A stretch of DNA of 37,763 bases, taken from an uncultured Lachnospiraceae bacterium (lineage in GTDB: Bacteria; Bacillota; Clostridia; Lachnospirales; Lachnospiraceae). Under the pieces are notes generated by a model, which saw only the letters and a program-made list of their open reading frames with translations, made no database searches and was not told the DNA's origin. The stretch is from assembly GCA_948470905.1 (NCBI GenBank), contig CAOKQK010000029.1:1-37763 (forward strand), written 5' to 3'. The translations under genes were made by a program, and so were the position numbers. Positions 31,133-37,763 of the stretch are shown here, piece after piece; positions within the stretch are counted from its first letter, which is position 1; the number at the start of each line of letters is the position of its first letter.

Positions 31133-33644
31133 TTATGCCATCCTCCTTCCCCCTTGCGGGCATCGCCAGCGCCTCCCTGCCCTGCGCCGGTTCCGCAGGC
31201 ATTGCCCCGTTTTCCGTCTGCTTTTCAATCCTGCCCATCCTCACAAGCAGGTTTGTGTCACCGCGCACATAGCCATGGAACTCTCCTGTCACAACACCGT
31301 CAATCTGTCCCTGTATAAGGCCGTCCACACGCATCAGACCGCTGACATGCTCCAGTTTCAACGGCATGGACACGGCAAATGACGTCTTGTCAATAATCTT
31401 TTCCCCCACAAGCAGGATCTGGGGAAGCACAAACATTACAGTGATGATGGACAGCACCGTACCCCGGGACAGGCACTGCCCTATGCCGCACACCGCACCA
31501 TTGGAGGACATCTGCCCTATGAAGAACCCTGCCAGCACCATCATGGTGCCTGAAGTAATGATTGTGGGGAACGCAAAATTCAGTGTCTCCACAATGGCGT
31601 CTTTCTTGGACATTTTATCCTTCAATTCCATAAAACGTCCGGAAATCACAATGGCATAATCAATATTGGCGCCCATCTGGATCGAGGACACGATCAGGTA
31701 GCTTAGGAAAAACACATTGTTCTGCTCCAGCGCCGGAAAAGAGAAGTTGATCCATATGACTCCCTGTATGACAAGGATCAGGAGTACCGGCATGCCCGCG
31801 GACATAAATGTGAACAAAAGCACTACAAGCACCGCGACGATGGATACCACGTTTACCACCTTGTTGTCACGCACAAAACTTTTGGACAGGTCATAATCAC
31901 AGGTAGGCTGCCCCGGTATCAGAATCTCTCCCTCATAATACTTGCCCGCTATTTCATGCAGCTCATCCAGGAAGGCGAAGGTTTCTTCCCCTTCCTCCGG
32001 CACTGTGAGATAAATCAGCATACGGCTGTAGTCTTCACCCTGAAGCTGGTCAAGCGCTATCTGCATCTTGGTGTGGGCTTCCTCTATATCCTCCATCAGG
32101 TCATCGTCAAGGGTGACATACCCCTCATTCACCTCGTCATAAAGGAACATGAAAATGTCAATCAGCGGCACACTGTAGTTGGAGAACCCGTTTACGATCT
32201 TCGCATAATTTTCGTCGCTGACCGCATAAGCCATGTACAGGACTTCCGCAATCTCATAATCTATTTCAAGCAGTTCCGAGAAATTTCTCGCAGTCAGCTT
32301 GTCTGTCAGCATATAGCCGTCCATGGCCTCCGTGTTCGCGAGCCCCTGGGAGTGATCCACCTGGGGACACGCGTCAATCTCCTTCAATAGCCTTTTTTCT
32401 TTCTCGTAATTACCCGCGGGCACTATGAGCGCCACAAAATTATTGCTGCCAAAGCTCTCGGTGATCAGTTCTTCCGCAATGTCCGCCTCGCTCTGTATCG
32501 GCGTGTCAAGCATGGTGTAACCATATACATAAGGGCATTTTGACGAGATTATGTAAGCCACAATGATCACCACGAAGAAGACCGGCGGCAGGATAAACCG
32601 CGTGGCATGGTCAAATTTCCCCACAAATGATATCTTAGGGATAAAGCTCTTGTGTGCCGTGCGGTCCATTGCCTTCCCAAACAGCATGATAAGCCCCGGC
32701 ATTAAAAGGAATACCGAAAACAGGGAAAGGAAAATCGCCCATATAAGGCACATTGCCATGTCGATGCCAATACCGAATTTCATAAACGCCATGGCGATCA
32801 ACCCGCCTATGGTGGTAAGCGAACTGGAAAAGATCTCCGGAATAGCCTTACTCAAGGCTACGATATCCGCCTCCCTGATGCCCAGCGTCCGGTGTTCTTC
32901 TTTATAGCGATTGCAGAAAATAATAGCATAATCCACAGAAAGCGCCAGCTGCAGTACAATTGTCACCGAATTGGAAATAAAGGAAATGGTACCCATCATG
33001 AAGGACGTTCCTTTGGCGATCAGGGCCGAGGCGCAGAAGGTCAACAGCAGCACAGGCACCTCCGCCCAAGTCTGGGAGGTAAACAAAAGCACGGAGATGA
33101 CCACGATGGCAACCAGTACGCTGATTGTCTGCATCTCCTTCGCCAGCTGCTCCGCCGACGCATCCCCCATGGAAGTGGATACATAGATATCATATCCCTC
33201 CAGCATCCCTTTCACTTCTTCCAACGCCCCCAGCGCACGTTGGTCCGTCTCCTCATATCCGAAAGTGATGTTGTAAAGCGCGGAAAAATTATTATAATAA
33301 TCAGAGGAGTCCTCAAAATCAAGCATGATAACGCTGTCCAGCATATTCAGCCTCTCATAGAGCTGATATGCCTCATCATAAGAAATGTTCGTCACCATCA
33401 CCCTGGCTGTACCATAGGTGATAAACTGTTCTTCCATCAGGTCAAGCCCCTTACTTGTCTCGGCGGTGTCCGGCAGATAAGCCGCCAGATTGTTTTCCAC
33501 CTTCGTCCAGCTCATCGTCACCACAGAGACGATCAGTGCAATCCCAAAAAGCAGGAAAAACAAATTGCGCCTGTCTACGATAAATGTTGCAACCTTGATC
33601 ATAAACCCGCTTTCCCCGCCGTTCTTTTTTGATGCGTCAGCCAT
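31116..33644 (-). CDS. MMPL/RND-family transporter
   Basis: An 842-residue polytopic exporter with two MMPL repeats and about twelve membrane helices. The first helix (NLFFLLFGIALIVSVVTM) is followed by a large extracellular loop, then a helix bundle including the conserved VDYAIIFCNRYKEE. The second half repeats this with a loop from SEADIAEELITESFGSNNFV and the matching IDYAIVISGRFMEL. These paired Asp-Tyr motifs are the proton-relay positions of MMPL proteins. The C-terminal tail has a hexad-like pattern (DGLIQGQIDGVVTGEFHGYV) reminiscent of bactofilin beta-helices. The start at 33644 has AGAGGAG eight bases upstream. Its stop overlaps the giant gene. Confidence 0.92.
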   Translation of the reverse strand: MADASKKNGGESGFMIKVATFIVDRRNLFFLLFGIALIVSVVTMSWTKVENNLAAYLPDTAETSKGLDLMEEQFITYGTARVMVTNISYDEAYQLYERLNMLDSVIMLDFEDSSDYYNNFSALYNITFGYEETDQRALGALEEVKGMLEGYDIYVSTSMGDASAEQLAKEMQTISVLVAIVVISVLLFTSQTWAEVPVLLLTFCASALIAKGTSFMMGTISFISNSVTIVLQLALSVDYAIIFCNRYKEEHRTLGIREADIVALSKAIPEIFSSSLTTIGGLIAMAFMKFGIGIDMAMCLIWAIFLSLFSVFLLMPGLIMLFGKAMDRTAHKSFIPKISFVGKFDHATRFILPPVFFVVIIVAYIISSKCPYVYGYTMLDTPIQSEADIAEELITESFGSNNFVALIVPAGNYEKEKRLLKEIDACPQVDHSQGLANTEAMDGYMLTDKLTARNFSELLEIDYEIAEVLYMAYAVSDENYAKIVNGFSNYSVPLIDIFMFLYDEVNEGYVTLDDDLMEDIEEAHTKMQIALDQLQGEDYSRMLIYLTVPEEGEETFAFLDELHEIAGKYYEGEILIPGQPTCDYDLSKSFVRDNKVVNVVSIVAVLVVLLFTFMSAGMPVLLILVIQGVIWINFSFPALEQNNVFFLSYLIVSSIQMGANIDYAIVISGRFMELKDKMSKKDAIVETLNFAFPTIITSGTMMVLAGFFIGQMSSNGAVCGIGQCLSRGTVLSIITVMFVLPQILLVGEKIIDKTSFAVSMPLKLEHVSGLMRVDGLIQGQIDGVVTGEFHGYVRGDTNLLVRMGRIEKQTENGAMPAEPAQGREALAMPARGKEDGINVQNS

Positions 33645-33772
33645 AATATTGTCTCCTCTCATATTCATTTCCCGCAGCGGCTGTCCGATCCGCGGCAGAA
33701 TTCCATCTTCCTTGCCCAATACAATATGCCTGATTTCCAGAAAATCAATTTTTGTCTTTTACTAGGCAACAG

Positions 33773-33821
33773 TTGATTTTCTTTTTCAGACATATTATAA
33801 TAAAACCAGCTGAAAAGACAA
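33773..33821. promoter_or_regulatory. Divergent overlapping promoters with candidate TetR operator
   Basis: Plus strand: TTGATT (33773-33778), 17 bases, TATAAT (33796-33801) for tetR. Minus strand: TTGTCT (33821-33816), 16 bases, TATAAT (33799-33794) for mmpL. The two -10 boxes overlap. TTTTCAG (33783-33789) and CTGAAAA (33810-33816) form an inverted repeat centred on them, a natural TetR-type operator. A second inverted repeat, GAAAATCAA/TTGATTTTC (33740-33748 and 33773-33781), covers the tetR -35. Confidence 0.6.
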
Positions 33822-33920
33822 TAAACACTTTTTCAATATTTGTGTATTTATCAACAGAACCGTTTAGATTTGTCGCTAATTTATAAAATGTTTAGAATAA
33901 TGGTGCTTATATTTTTATAC

Positions 33921-34025
33921 AGCCTTATCGCGAAAGACCCCGGGAGGATTTTCAGATGCGCTCCTGGCAGCTGAAAATTTCTCCCCCCAAGGGGGGGGCT
34001 TTCGCGATAAGGCGGAACTGGAATA
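33921..34025 (+). repeat. Long hairpin element, copy 1
   Basis: The outer stem CCTTATCGCGAAAG/CTTTCGCGATAAGG (33923-33936 and 33999-34012) is perfect over 14 bp. Inside are ACCCC/GGGG tracts and ATTTTCAG/CTGAAAAT. The tail GCGGAACTGGAATA (34012-34025) follows directly. It lies in the tetR leader. Confidence 0.9.
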
Positions 34026-34029
34026 AATC

Positions 34030-34133
34030 AGCCTTGAAGCGAAAGACCCCGGGAGAATTTTCAGATGCGTACTTGGCAGCTGAAAATTTCTCCCCCACCA
34101 AGGGGTCTGTCGTTTCAAGGCGGAACTGGAATA
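34030..34133 (+). repeat. Long hairpin element, copy 2
   Basis: A tandem partner of copy 1, four bases away and about 85 percent alike. Its outer stem is CCTTGAAGCGA/TCGTTTCAAGG: the bases that differ from copy 1 differ on both arms, so pairing is kept. The tail GCGGAACTGGAATAGG (34120-34135) runs into the AGGAG ribosome site of tetR. Confidence 0.9.
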
Positions 34134-34146
34134 GGAGAAAAATAAA

Positions 34147-34713
34147 ATGAACACAGCCAAAACAGACCGCCGTACCCGCAGGACAAAAGCGCTGCTGCTG
34201 GAAGGATTGATGCACTTGATGGAAACAAAGGATATCAAAGACATTTCCGTCAAGGAACTATCAGACCTTGTGGACATCAACAGAAGCACTTTCTACCTGC
34301 ATTACAACGATATTTATGATATGCTGGAGCAAATAGAAAACGAACTTTTTTTAGAATTTAATGCGATATTAGACAGGACCATATGCCGGGAATTCCAACC
34401 TGATTCGGCACAGACCACTCTGTTTGAAATTTTTTCTTTTCTGGAAAGACACCGTGATGTGACAAAAACCATAATAGGTCCCCATGGCGACCTTTCTTTT
34501 GTCAACCGTATGAAGAACCTGGTCAAAGAGCGTATCCACTGTCTTCTTAACTCAAACCAGCCAAACGGTGACTATGCTTACACAGAAGCATTTGTAGTTT
34601 CAGGCTGCGTCGGAGTCATTGAGACATGGCTCAGCCATCCTGCCCCCAAGTCCCCGGAAGATATATCTGCCATGTGCAGTACCCTTCTGACGAAGGGCTC
34701 CTTTATATCTTGA
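34147..34713 (+). CDS. TetR/AcrR-family transcriptional regulator
   Basis: A 188-residue repressor-type protein. The N-terminal DNA-binding domain reads RRTRRTKALLLEGLMHLMET, KDIKDISVKELSDLVDINRS and TFYLHYNDIYDM (residues about 8-60), the canonical TetR HTH. The C-terminal ligand domain (about 75-180; FSFLERHRDVTKTIIGPHGD) resembles the TetR_C_8/DhaS type common in Firmicutes. AGGAGA eight bases upstream sets the start. It is divergent from the mmpL-giant operon and very likely controls it and itself. Confidence 0.93.
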   Translation: MNTAKTDRRTRRTKALLLEGLMHLMETKDIKDISVKELSDLVDINRSTFYLHYNDIYDMLEQIENELFLEFNAILDRTICREFQPDSAQTTLFEIFSFLERHRDVTKTIIGPHGDLSFVNRMKNLVKERIHCLLNSNQPNGDYAYTEAFVVSGCVGVIETWLSHPAPKSPEDISAMCSTLLTKGSFIS

Positions 34714-34768
34714 ATCCTTTTTATGTACCATTCCTTCCCAGGCAGGGGCAGACTGCGGGCTTTTTTTG

Positions 34769-35428
34769 TCATTCCCTGCCTCCGGTTCCCGCCAGAAGCA
34801 GCCTGTCATATTCTTCCCAGGAGATGTATCTGCCGCCCATGCTTTCCAGGTGCTCCGTGCGGAACTGGCAGTCAATGAACAGAAACTCATGCTTCTCCAA
34901 AAAACGCGCAAAGGCAATCAGTGCCGTCTTGGAGCCGTTTTCCTTTTCCGAAAACATACTCTCACCAAAAAAACATCTTCCGACCGTCACACCGTAAAAG
35001 CCCCCCGCCAGCTCTCCGTCCTCATAAACTTCCACGCTGACCGCATATCCCGCCTTATGTAGGTTCAGGTACGCTTCTTCCATCTCGTCCGATATCCACG
35101 TACCCTCCTTAAACTCCCTCTTAACCCGGCACCGGTGCATGGTATCCGCAAAATCCCTGTTCAGCTGCACCAGGATTTCATGCTTCTTCATGTATTTTCT
35201 CATGGAATGGGAGACATGTATCTCCTTCGGGAAAATCACAAATCGCTCCTTAGGGCACCACCACAGGATCTCCTCACCTGGGTCATACCACGGAAAGATC
35301 CCGTGAGAGTATGCCAGCACAAGGCGCTCCACACTCAGATCTCCTCCCACGGCAAGCAGCCCGTTGGGCTCCGCCAATGTAGGTCCTGGAAAATATATCT
35401 CATTCTCATCCAATCGAAAAACCGGCAT
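34769..35428 (-). CDS. aat: Leucyl/phenylalanyl-tRNA-protein transferase
   Basis: A 219-residue enzyme that attaches Leu or Phe from aminoacyl-tRNA to proteins with N-terminal Lys or Arg, creating an N-degron; cytoplasmic. Family motifs: IYFPGPTLAEPNGLLAVGGD, AYSHGIFPWYDPGEEILWWC, HVSHSMRKYMKK, TWISDEMEEAYLNLHKAGYA, GFYGVTVGRCFFGESMFSEK and FIDCQFRTEHLESMGG. All conserved blocks are present at normal length. It follows clpA on the same strand, 230 bp downstream; ClpA with ClpS degrades the tagged products. Confidence 0.96.
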   Translation of the reverse strand: MPVFRLDENEIYFPGPTLAEPNGLLAVGGDLSVERLVLAYSHGIFPWYDPGEEILWWCPKERFVIFPKEIHVSHSMRKYMKKHEILVQLNRDFADTMHRCRVKREFKEGTWISDEMEEAYLNLHKAGYAVSVEVYEDGELAGGFYGVTVGRCFFGESMFSEKENGSKTALIAFARFLEKHEFLFIDCQFRTEHLESMGGRYISWEEYDRLLLAGTGGRE

Positions 35429-35510
35429 ACCTCTACCCCCATGCTGTCTCTATTTTTTATGCTCTGTGCCAGTCAACCTATGTAATTGTCTAGAGCCAGG
35501 CAGCCCTTCC

Positions 35511-35634
35511 TGCGGCGGTCTTCCAAAGCGCCGAAGGCTGCGCCTCCCTGCGGCGGTCTTCCAAAGCACCGAAAGCTGCGCCTCCCTGCGGCGGTCTTCC
35601 AAAGCACCGAAAGCTGCGCTTCCCTGCGGCGGTC
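35511..35634. repeat. 38-bp tandem repeat between clpA and aat
   Basis: Three full units start at 35511, 35549 and 35587, with a 10-bp partial fourth at 35625. The unit begins TGCGGCGGTCTTCCAAAGC. Units two and three are nearly identical. The length is not a multiple of three and no gene is supported here, unlike the in-frame repeats elsewhere in the window. Confidence 0.95.
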
Positions 35635-35658
35635 TGCCCGCTGGCTCTGAATCTATAT

Positions 35659-37763
35659 TTATGCAAATGTAATCTGAAACTCTCCTCCTGCTGCCGTCAG
35701 CATGCACTGACCGCCCTCCTTCAGCCTTCCAAACAGGATCTCGTCCACCAGAAGCGGCTTAATGCTGCCGCGGATGACACGCTCTATCTCCCTGGCGCCG
35801 TATTCCACGCTGATGCCCTTGTCCTTGATCAGCTTTCTGGCGCTGTCGTCAGCGGACAATACAACCTTTTTCCTGCCCAGCATGCCCTGCAGCTCCCGCA
35901 GCTTCTTATCAATAACCTGTTCCGCCATCCTTTCATCCATACTGCGAAATACCACCACGCGGTTGAGCCGGTTGCGGAACTCCGCCTGGAAAATACGCTT
36001 TACCTCCTCCATGATCACGTCCTTTGTCATATCCTGCTCCATGAAACCAATACCGTGCTTACCCATCCGGCTCGCGCCCGCATTAGAGGTCATGATCAGG
36101 ATCACATTTCTAAAATCCGCCTTCCTGCCCTGATTGTCTGTCAGGGTGGCGTAATCCATCACCTGCAGCAAAATGTTATAAATGTCTGGATGCGCCTTCT
36201 CGATCTCATCCAGCAAAAGGACGGCGTGAGGCGTTTTACGGATTTCCTCCGTGAGAAGCCCGCCTTCCTCGTAGCCCACATAGCCCGCAGGCGCACCGAT
36301 CAGCTTCGCCACAGCATGCTTCTCCTCATACTCACTCATGTCGAAGCGGATCAGCTTTATCCCCAGCTCCTCCGCAAGGCTCCTGGCAATCTCCGTCTTA
36401 CCCACCCCGGTAGGTCCTACAAAGAGAAGGCTTGCCAGGGGCTTTCCTTCCTCCAAAAGCCCTGCCCTGGAAAATTTTACTGCGTTGACCACCTGGGCTA
36501 TGGCTTCCTCCTGTCCGTACACGCGGTTCAGCAGGCGCTCCTCCAATGTAGCCAGCGCCTCCGACTCGTCGCTTTCCACAGCCTTCTGAGGGATATGGCA
36601 GGTTTTCGACAGGATCTCGTCGATAAGCTTCCTGTTCACCGCCTGACTCGCCTGTGCGGCAGGATGCAGCCGCAGATACGCTCCCGCCTCATCCATCAGA
36701 TCGATCGCCTTGTCCGGCAGGCAGCGCTCATTGATATACTTTGCGCTCATCTCCACCGCATATTCCAACACCCCGTCTTCATAGGACACTCCGTGATAAT
36801 CCTCATAATTCTTCTTCAGGCCCTCCAGGATCCGCACGGCATCCCCCGTCCCGGGCTCCTTTATCTCAATTTTCTGAAAGCGCCTCACCAGGCTCCTGTT
36901 TTTCTCAAAATGCTTCTTGTACTCCTCGTAAGTAGTTGCTCCGATAAAGCGGATATTGCCTGCGGACAGATAGGGCTTGAGCATATTGGATACATCGAAG
37001 CTGCCTCCGTTCACCGCGCCAGCCCCCACGATATTGTGGATCTCATCAATATAGACAATAGGCTTGTCCTCCCTGCTGATGCCCTCCATGACCTTCTTAA
37101 ATCTCTTTTCAAAGTCCCCGCGGTACTGTGTCCCCGCCAGCAGGCTGCCCAGATCCAGCGAGAAAACCTTCGCCCCCATCAGAGGCTTCGGGACTTTATT
37201 TTCATTCAGCAGAGACGCCAGCCCATAGACAATAGCCGTCTTACCGACCCCAGGCTCCCCAATGTGAAGGGGATTATTTTTATCCTTTCGGCACAGGACC
37301 TGCATGGTCCTCTCCAGCTCCTCCGCCCTGCCGATCAGCGGATTGACCCCTTCCAGATGCTCGTTCAGGCAGGGGGCGTACTGCTCCCAGGACTCCTTCC
37401 GGGAGCCGTCTGTGCCATCCTCCTCTCCATCTTCCCCATCGTCTCCGTGCGGCTGTCCTCTCCTCATTCCGGATATCCCGTCCTCCATCTCGTCATATGC
37501 CATGATCAATTCCTGCAGAAGCTCTACCTGCTCTACCCCCTGCACACGCATATAATAGACAGCGTAGCTCTCCTCCAGCTCATAAACCGCACGTATGATA
37601 TGCGGAAGCTCCACCGACTCCTTCCCGCTGCTCTGCGCCGACAAACATGCCATTTCCAGCATATCCCTCATGCCCTGCGAAAGCTCCGGATGCCCCTCCG
37701 GCTTCACAGGCTCCATATATTCCTCCAGATATGATTTCAGGTCCCGATCCAGCTTTTTAATCT
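35659..37763 (-). CDS. clpA: ATP-dependent Clp protease ATPase subunit ClpA (5' end beyond window)
   Basis: A Hsp100 unfoldase that feeds substrates to ClpP. The reading frame stays open to the right edge (IKKLDRDLKSYLEEY before the internal Met at 37716), so the true start lies outside. Visible order: end of the N domain, a linker rich in Asp/Gly, AAA1 with Walker A GEPGVGKT and Walker B VYIDEIHN, AAA2 with Walker A GPTGVGKT and Walker B VLLLDEIEKAHPD, and the ClpP-docking loop HGIGFMEQ. There is no long coiled middle domain, which separates it from ClpB and ClpC. The aat neighbour supports ClpA; clpS may lie just upstream, outside the window. Confidence 0.93.
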   Translation of the reverse strand, partial: IKKLDRDLKSYLEEYMEPVKPEGHPELSQGMRDMLEMACLSAQSSGKESVELPHIIRAVYELEESYAVYYMRVQGVEQVELLQELIMAYDEMEDGISGMRRGQPHGDDGEDGEEDGTDGSRKESWEQYAPCLNEHLEGVNPLIGRAEELERTMQVLCRKDKNNPLHIGEPGVGKTAIVYGLASLLNENKVPKPLMGAKVFSLDLGSLLAGTQYRGDFEKRFKKVMEGISREDKPIVYIDEIHNIVGAGAVNGGSFDVSNMLKPYLSAGNIRFIGATTYEEYKKHFEKNRSLVRRFQKIEIKEPGTGDAVRILEGLKKNYEDYHGVSYEDGVLEYAVEMSAKYINERCLPDKAIDLMDEAGAYLRLHPAAQASQAVNRKLIDEILSKTCHIPQKAVESDESEALATLEERLLNRVYGQEEAIAQVVNAVKFSRAGLLEEGKPLASLLFVGPTGVGKTEIARSLAEELGIKLIRFDMSEYEEKHAVAKLIGAPAGYVGYEEGGLLTEEIRKTPHAVLLLDEIEKAHPDIYNILLQVMDYATLTDNQGRKADFRNVILIMTSNAGASRMGKHGIGFMEQDMTKDVIMEEVKRIFQAEFRNRLNRVVVFRSMDERMAEQVIDKKLRELQGMLGRKKVVLSADDSARKLIKDKGISVEYGAREIERVIRGSIKPLLVDEILFGRLKEGGQCMLTAAGGEFQITFA

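Noticed and set aside
34713-34768. Possible terminator between tetR and aat
   Set aside because: There is a T run after a GC-rich segment, but I could not build a continuous stem of more than four base pairs.
35450-35707. 85-codon minus-strand open frame over the 38-bp repeats
   Set aside because: The unit length is not a multiple of three, the protein is low complexity, and it starts inside the end of clpA without a ribosome site.
36055-37734. 559-codon plus-strand open frame opposite clpA
   Set aside because: The minus strand encodes a fully conserved ClpA; the plus-strand frame shows no domain and follows from codon bias.

Overview
The window looks like chromosomal DNA of a gut-type, moderately GC-rich member of the Clostridia, most likely Lachnospiraceae. 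The reasons are strong AAGGAGG-type ribosome sites, TTGATT/TATAAT promoters, a CUT1 sugar ABC operon with an MsmX/UgpC-type ATPase, a TraX-family membrane protein, a GLUG-repeat surface giant paired with an MMPL exporter, and many lipoproteins with Gram-positive lipoboxes. No rRNA, tRNA, CRISPR array or intact insertion sequence was seen.

Layout. 1-2.0 kb: a lipoprotein, a decayed HTH regulator fragment and an alpha/beta hydrolase. 2.0-6.3 kb (minus strand): half-size ABC exporter, XRE/helical-repeat regulator and a short RecQ helicase. 6.4-8.9 kb: small XRE regulator, tRNA-dihydrouridine synthase, tiny zinc-ribbon protein and exonuclease III. 9.0-12.7 kb: a large intracellular family-2 glycosidase carrying an in-frame 42-bp minisatellite, with a palindromic operator at its promoter. 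12.9-15.5 kb: a helical protein, then a CbiT-like protein followed 9 bp later by an FRG-domain protein. 15.6-20.5 kb: sugar ABC operon in the order ATPase, permease, permease, binding protein; the ATPase has a 30-bp repeat insert and the binding protein has a second, C-terminal membrane anchor. 20.5-23.5 kb: an OB-fold-like lipoprotein with a structured leader, a TraX-like protein and an HD phosphohydrolase. 23.55-25.2 kb: an AT-richer graveyard of a type I restriction locus (C-terminal pieces of HsdR and HsdM) with small accessory genes between them. 25.5-34.7 kb: MMPL/RND exporter plus a 1883-residue GLUG/InlB-like surface protein, divergent from a TetR regulator. 34.8-37.8 kb: aat and clpA, two parts of an N-degron pathway.

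How the genes work together. The clearest candidate for a little-described system is tetR - mmpL - giant surface protein. The exporter and the giant are translationally coupled (17-bp overlap), the regulator is divergent with overlapping -10 boxes inside an inverted repeat, and the operon ends at a strong terminator. The surface protein has an almost mirror-symmetric domain order, with a solenoid split by two helical modules, InlB-like domains and a 16-residue repeat stalk.

A second theme is sequence level. Four unrelated loci carry GC-rich minisatellites (48, 42, 38 and 30 bp), in frame where they lie in genes. Long hairpin elements ending in GCGGAACTGGAATA occur three times; the element nearest each gene lies 11-12 nt from a start codon. 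Two of the hairpin copies are adjacent and show compensatory stem changes. All functional names come from reading translated motifs by eye; no database search was possible.
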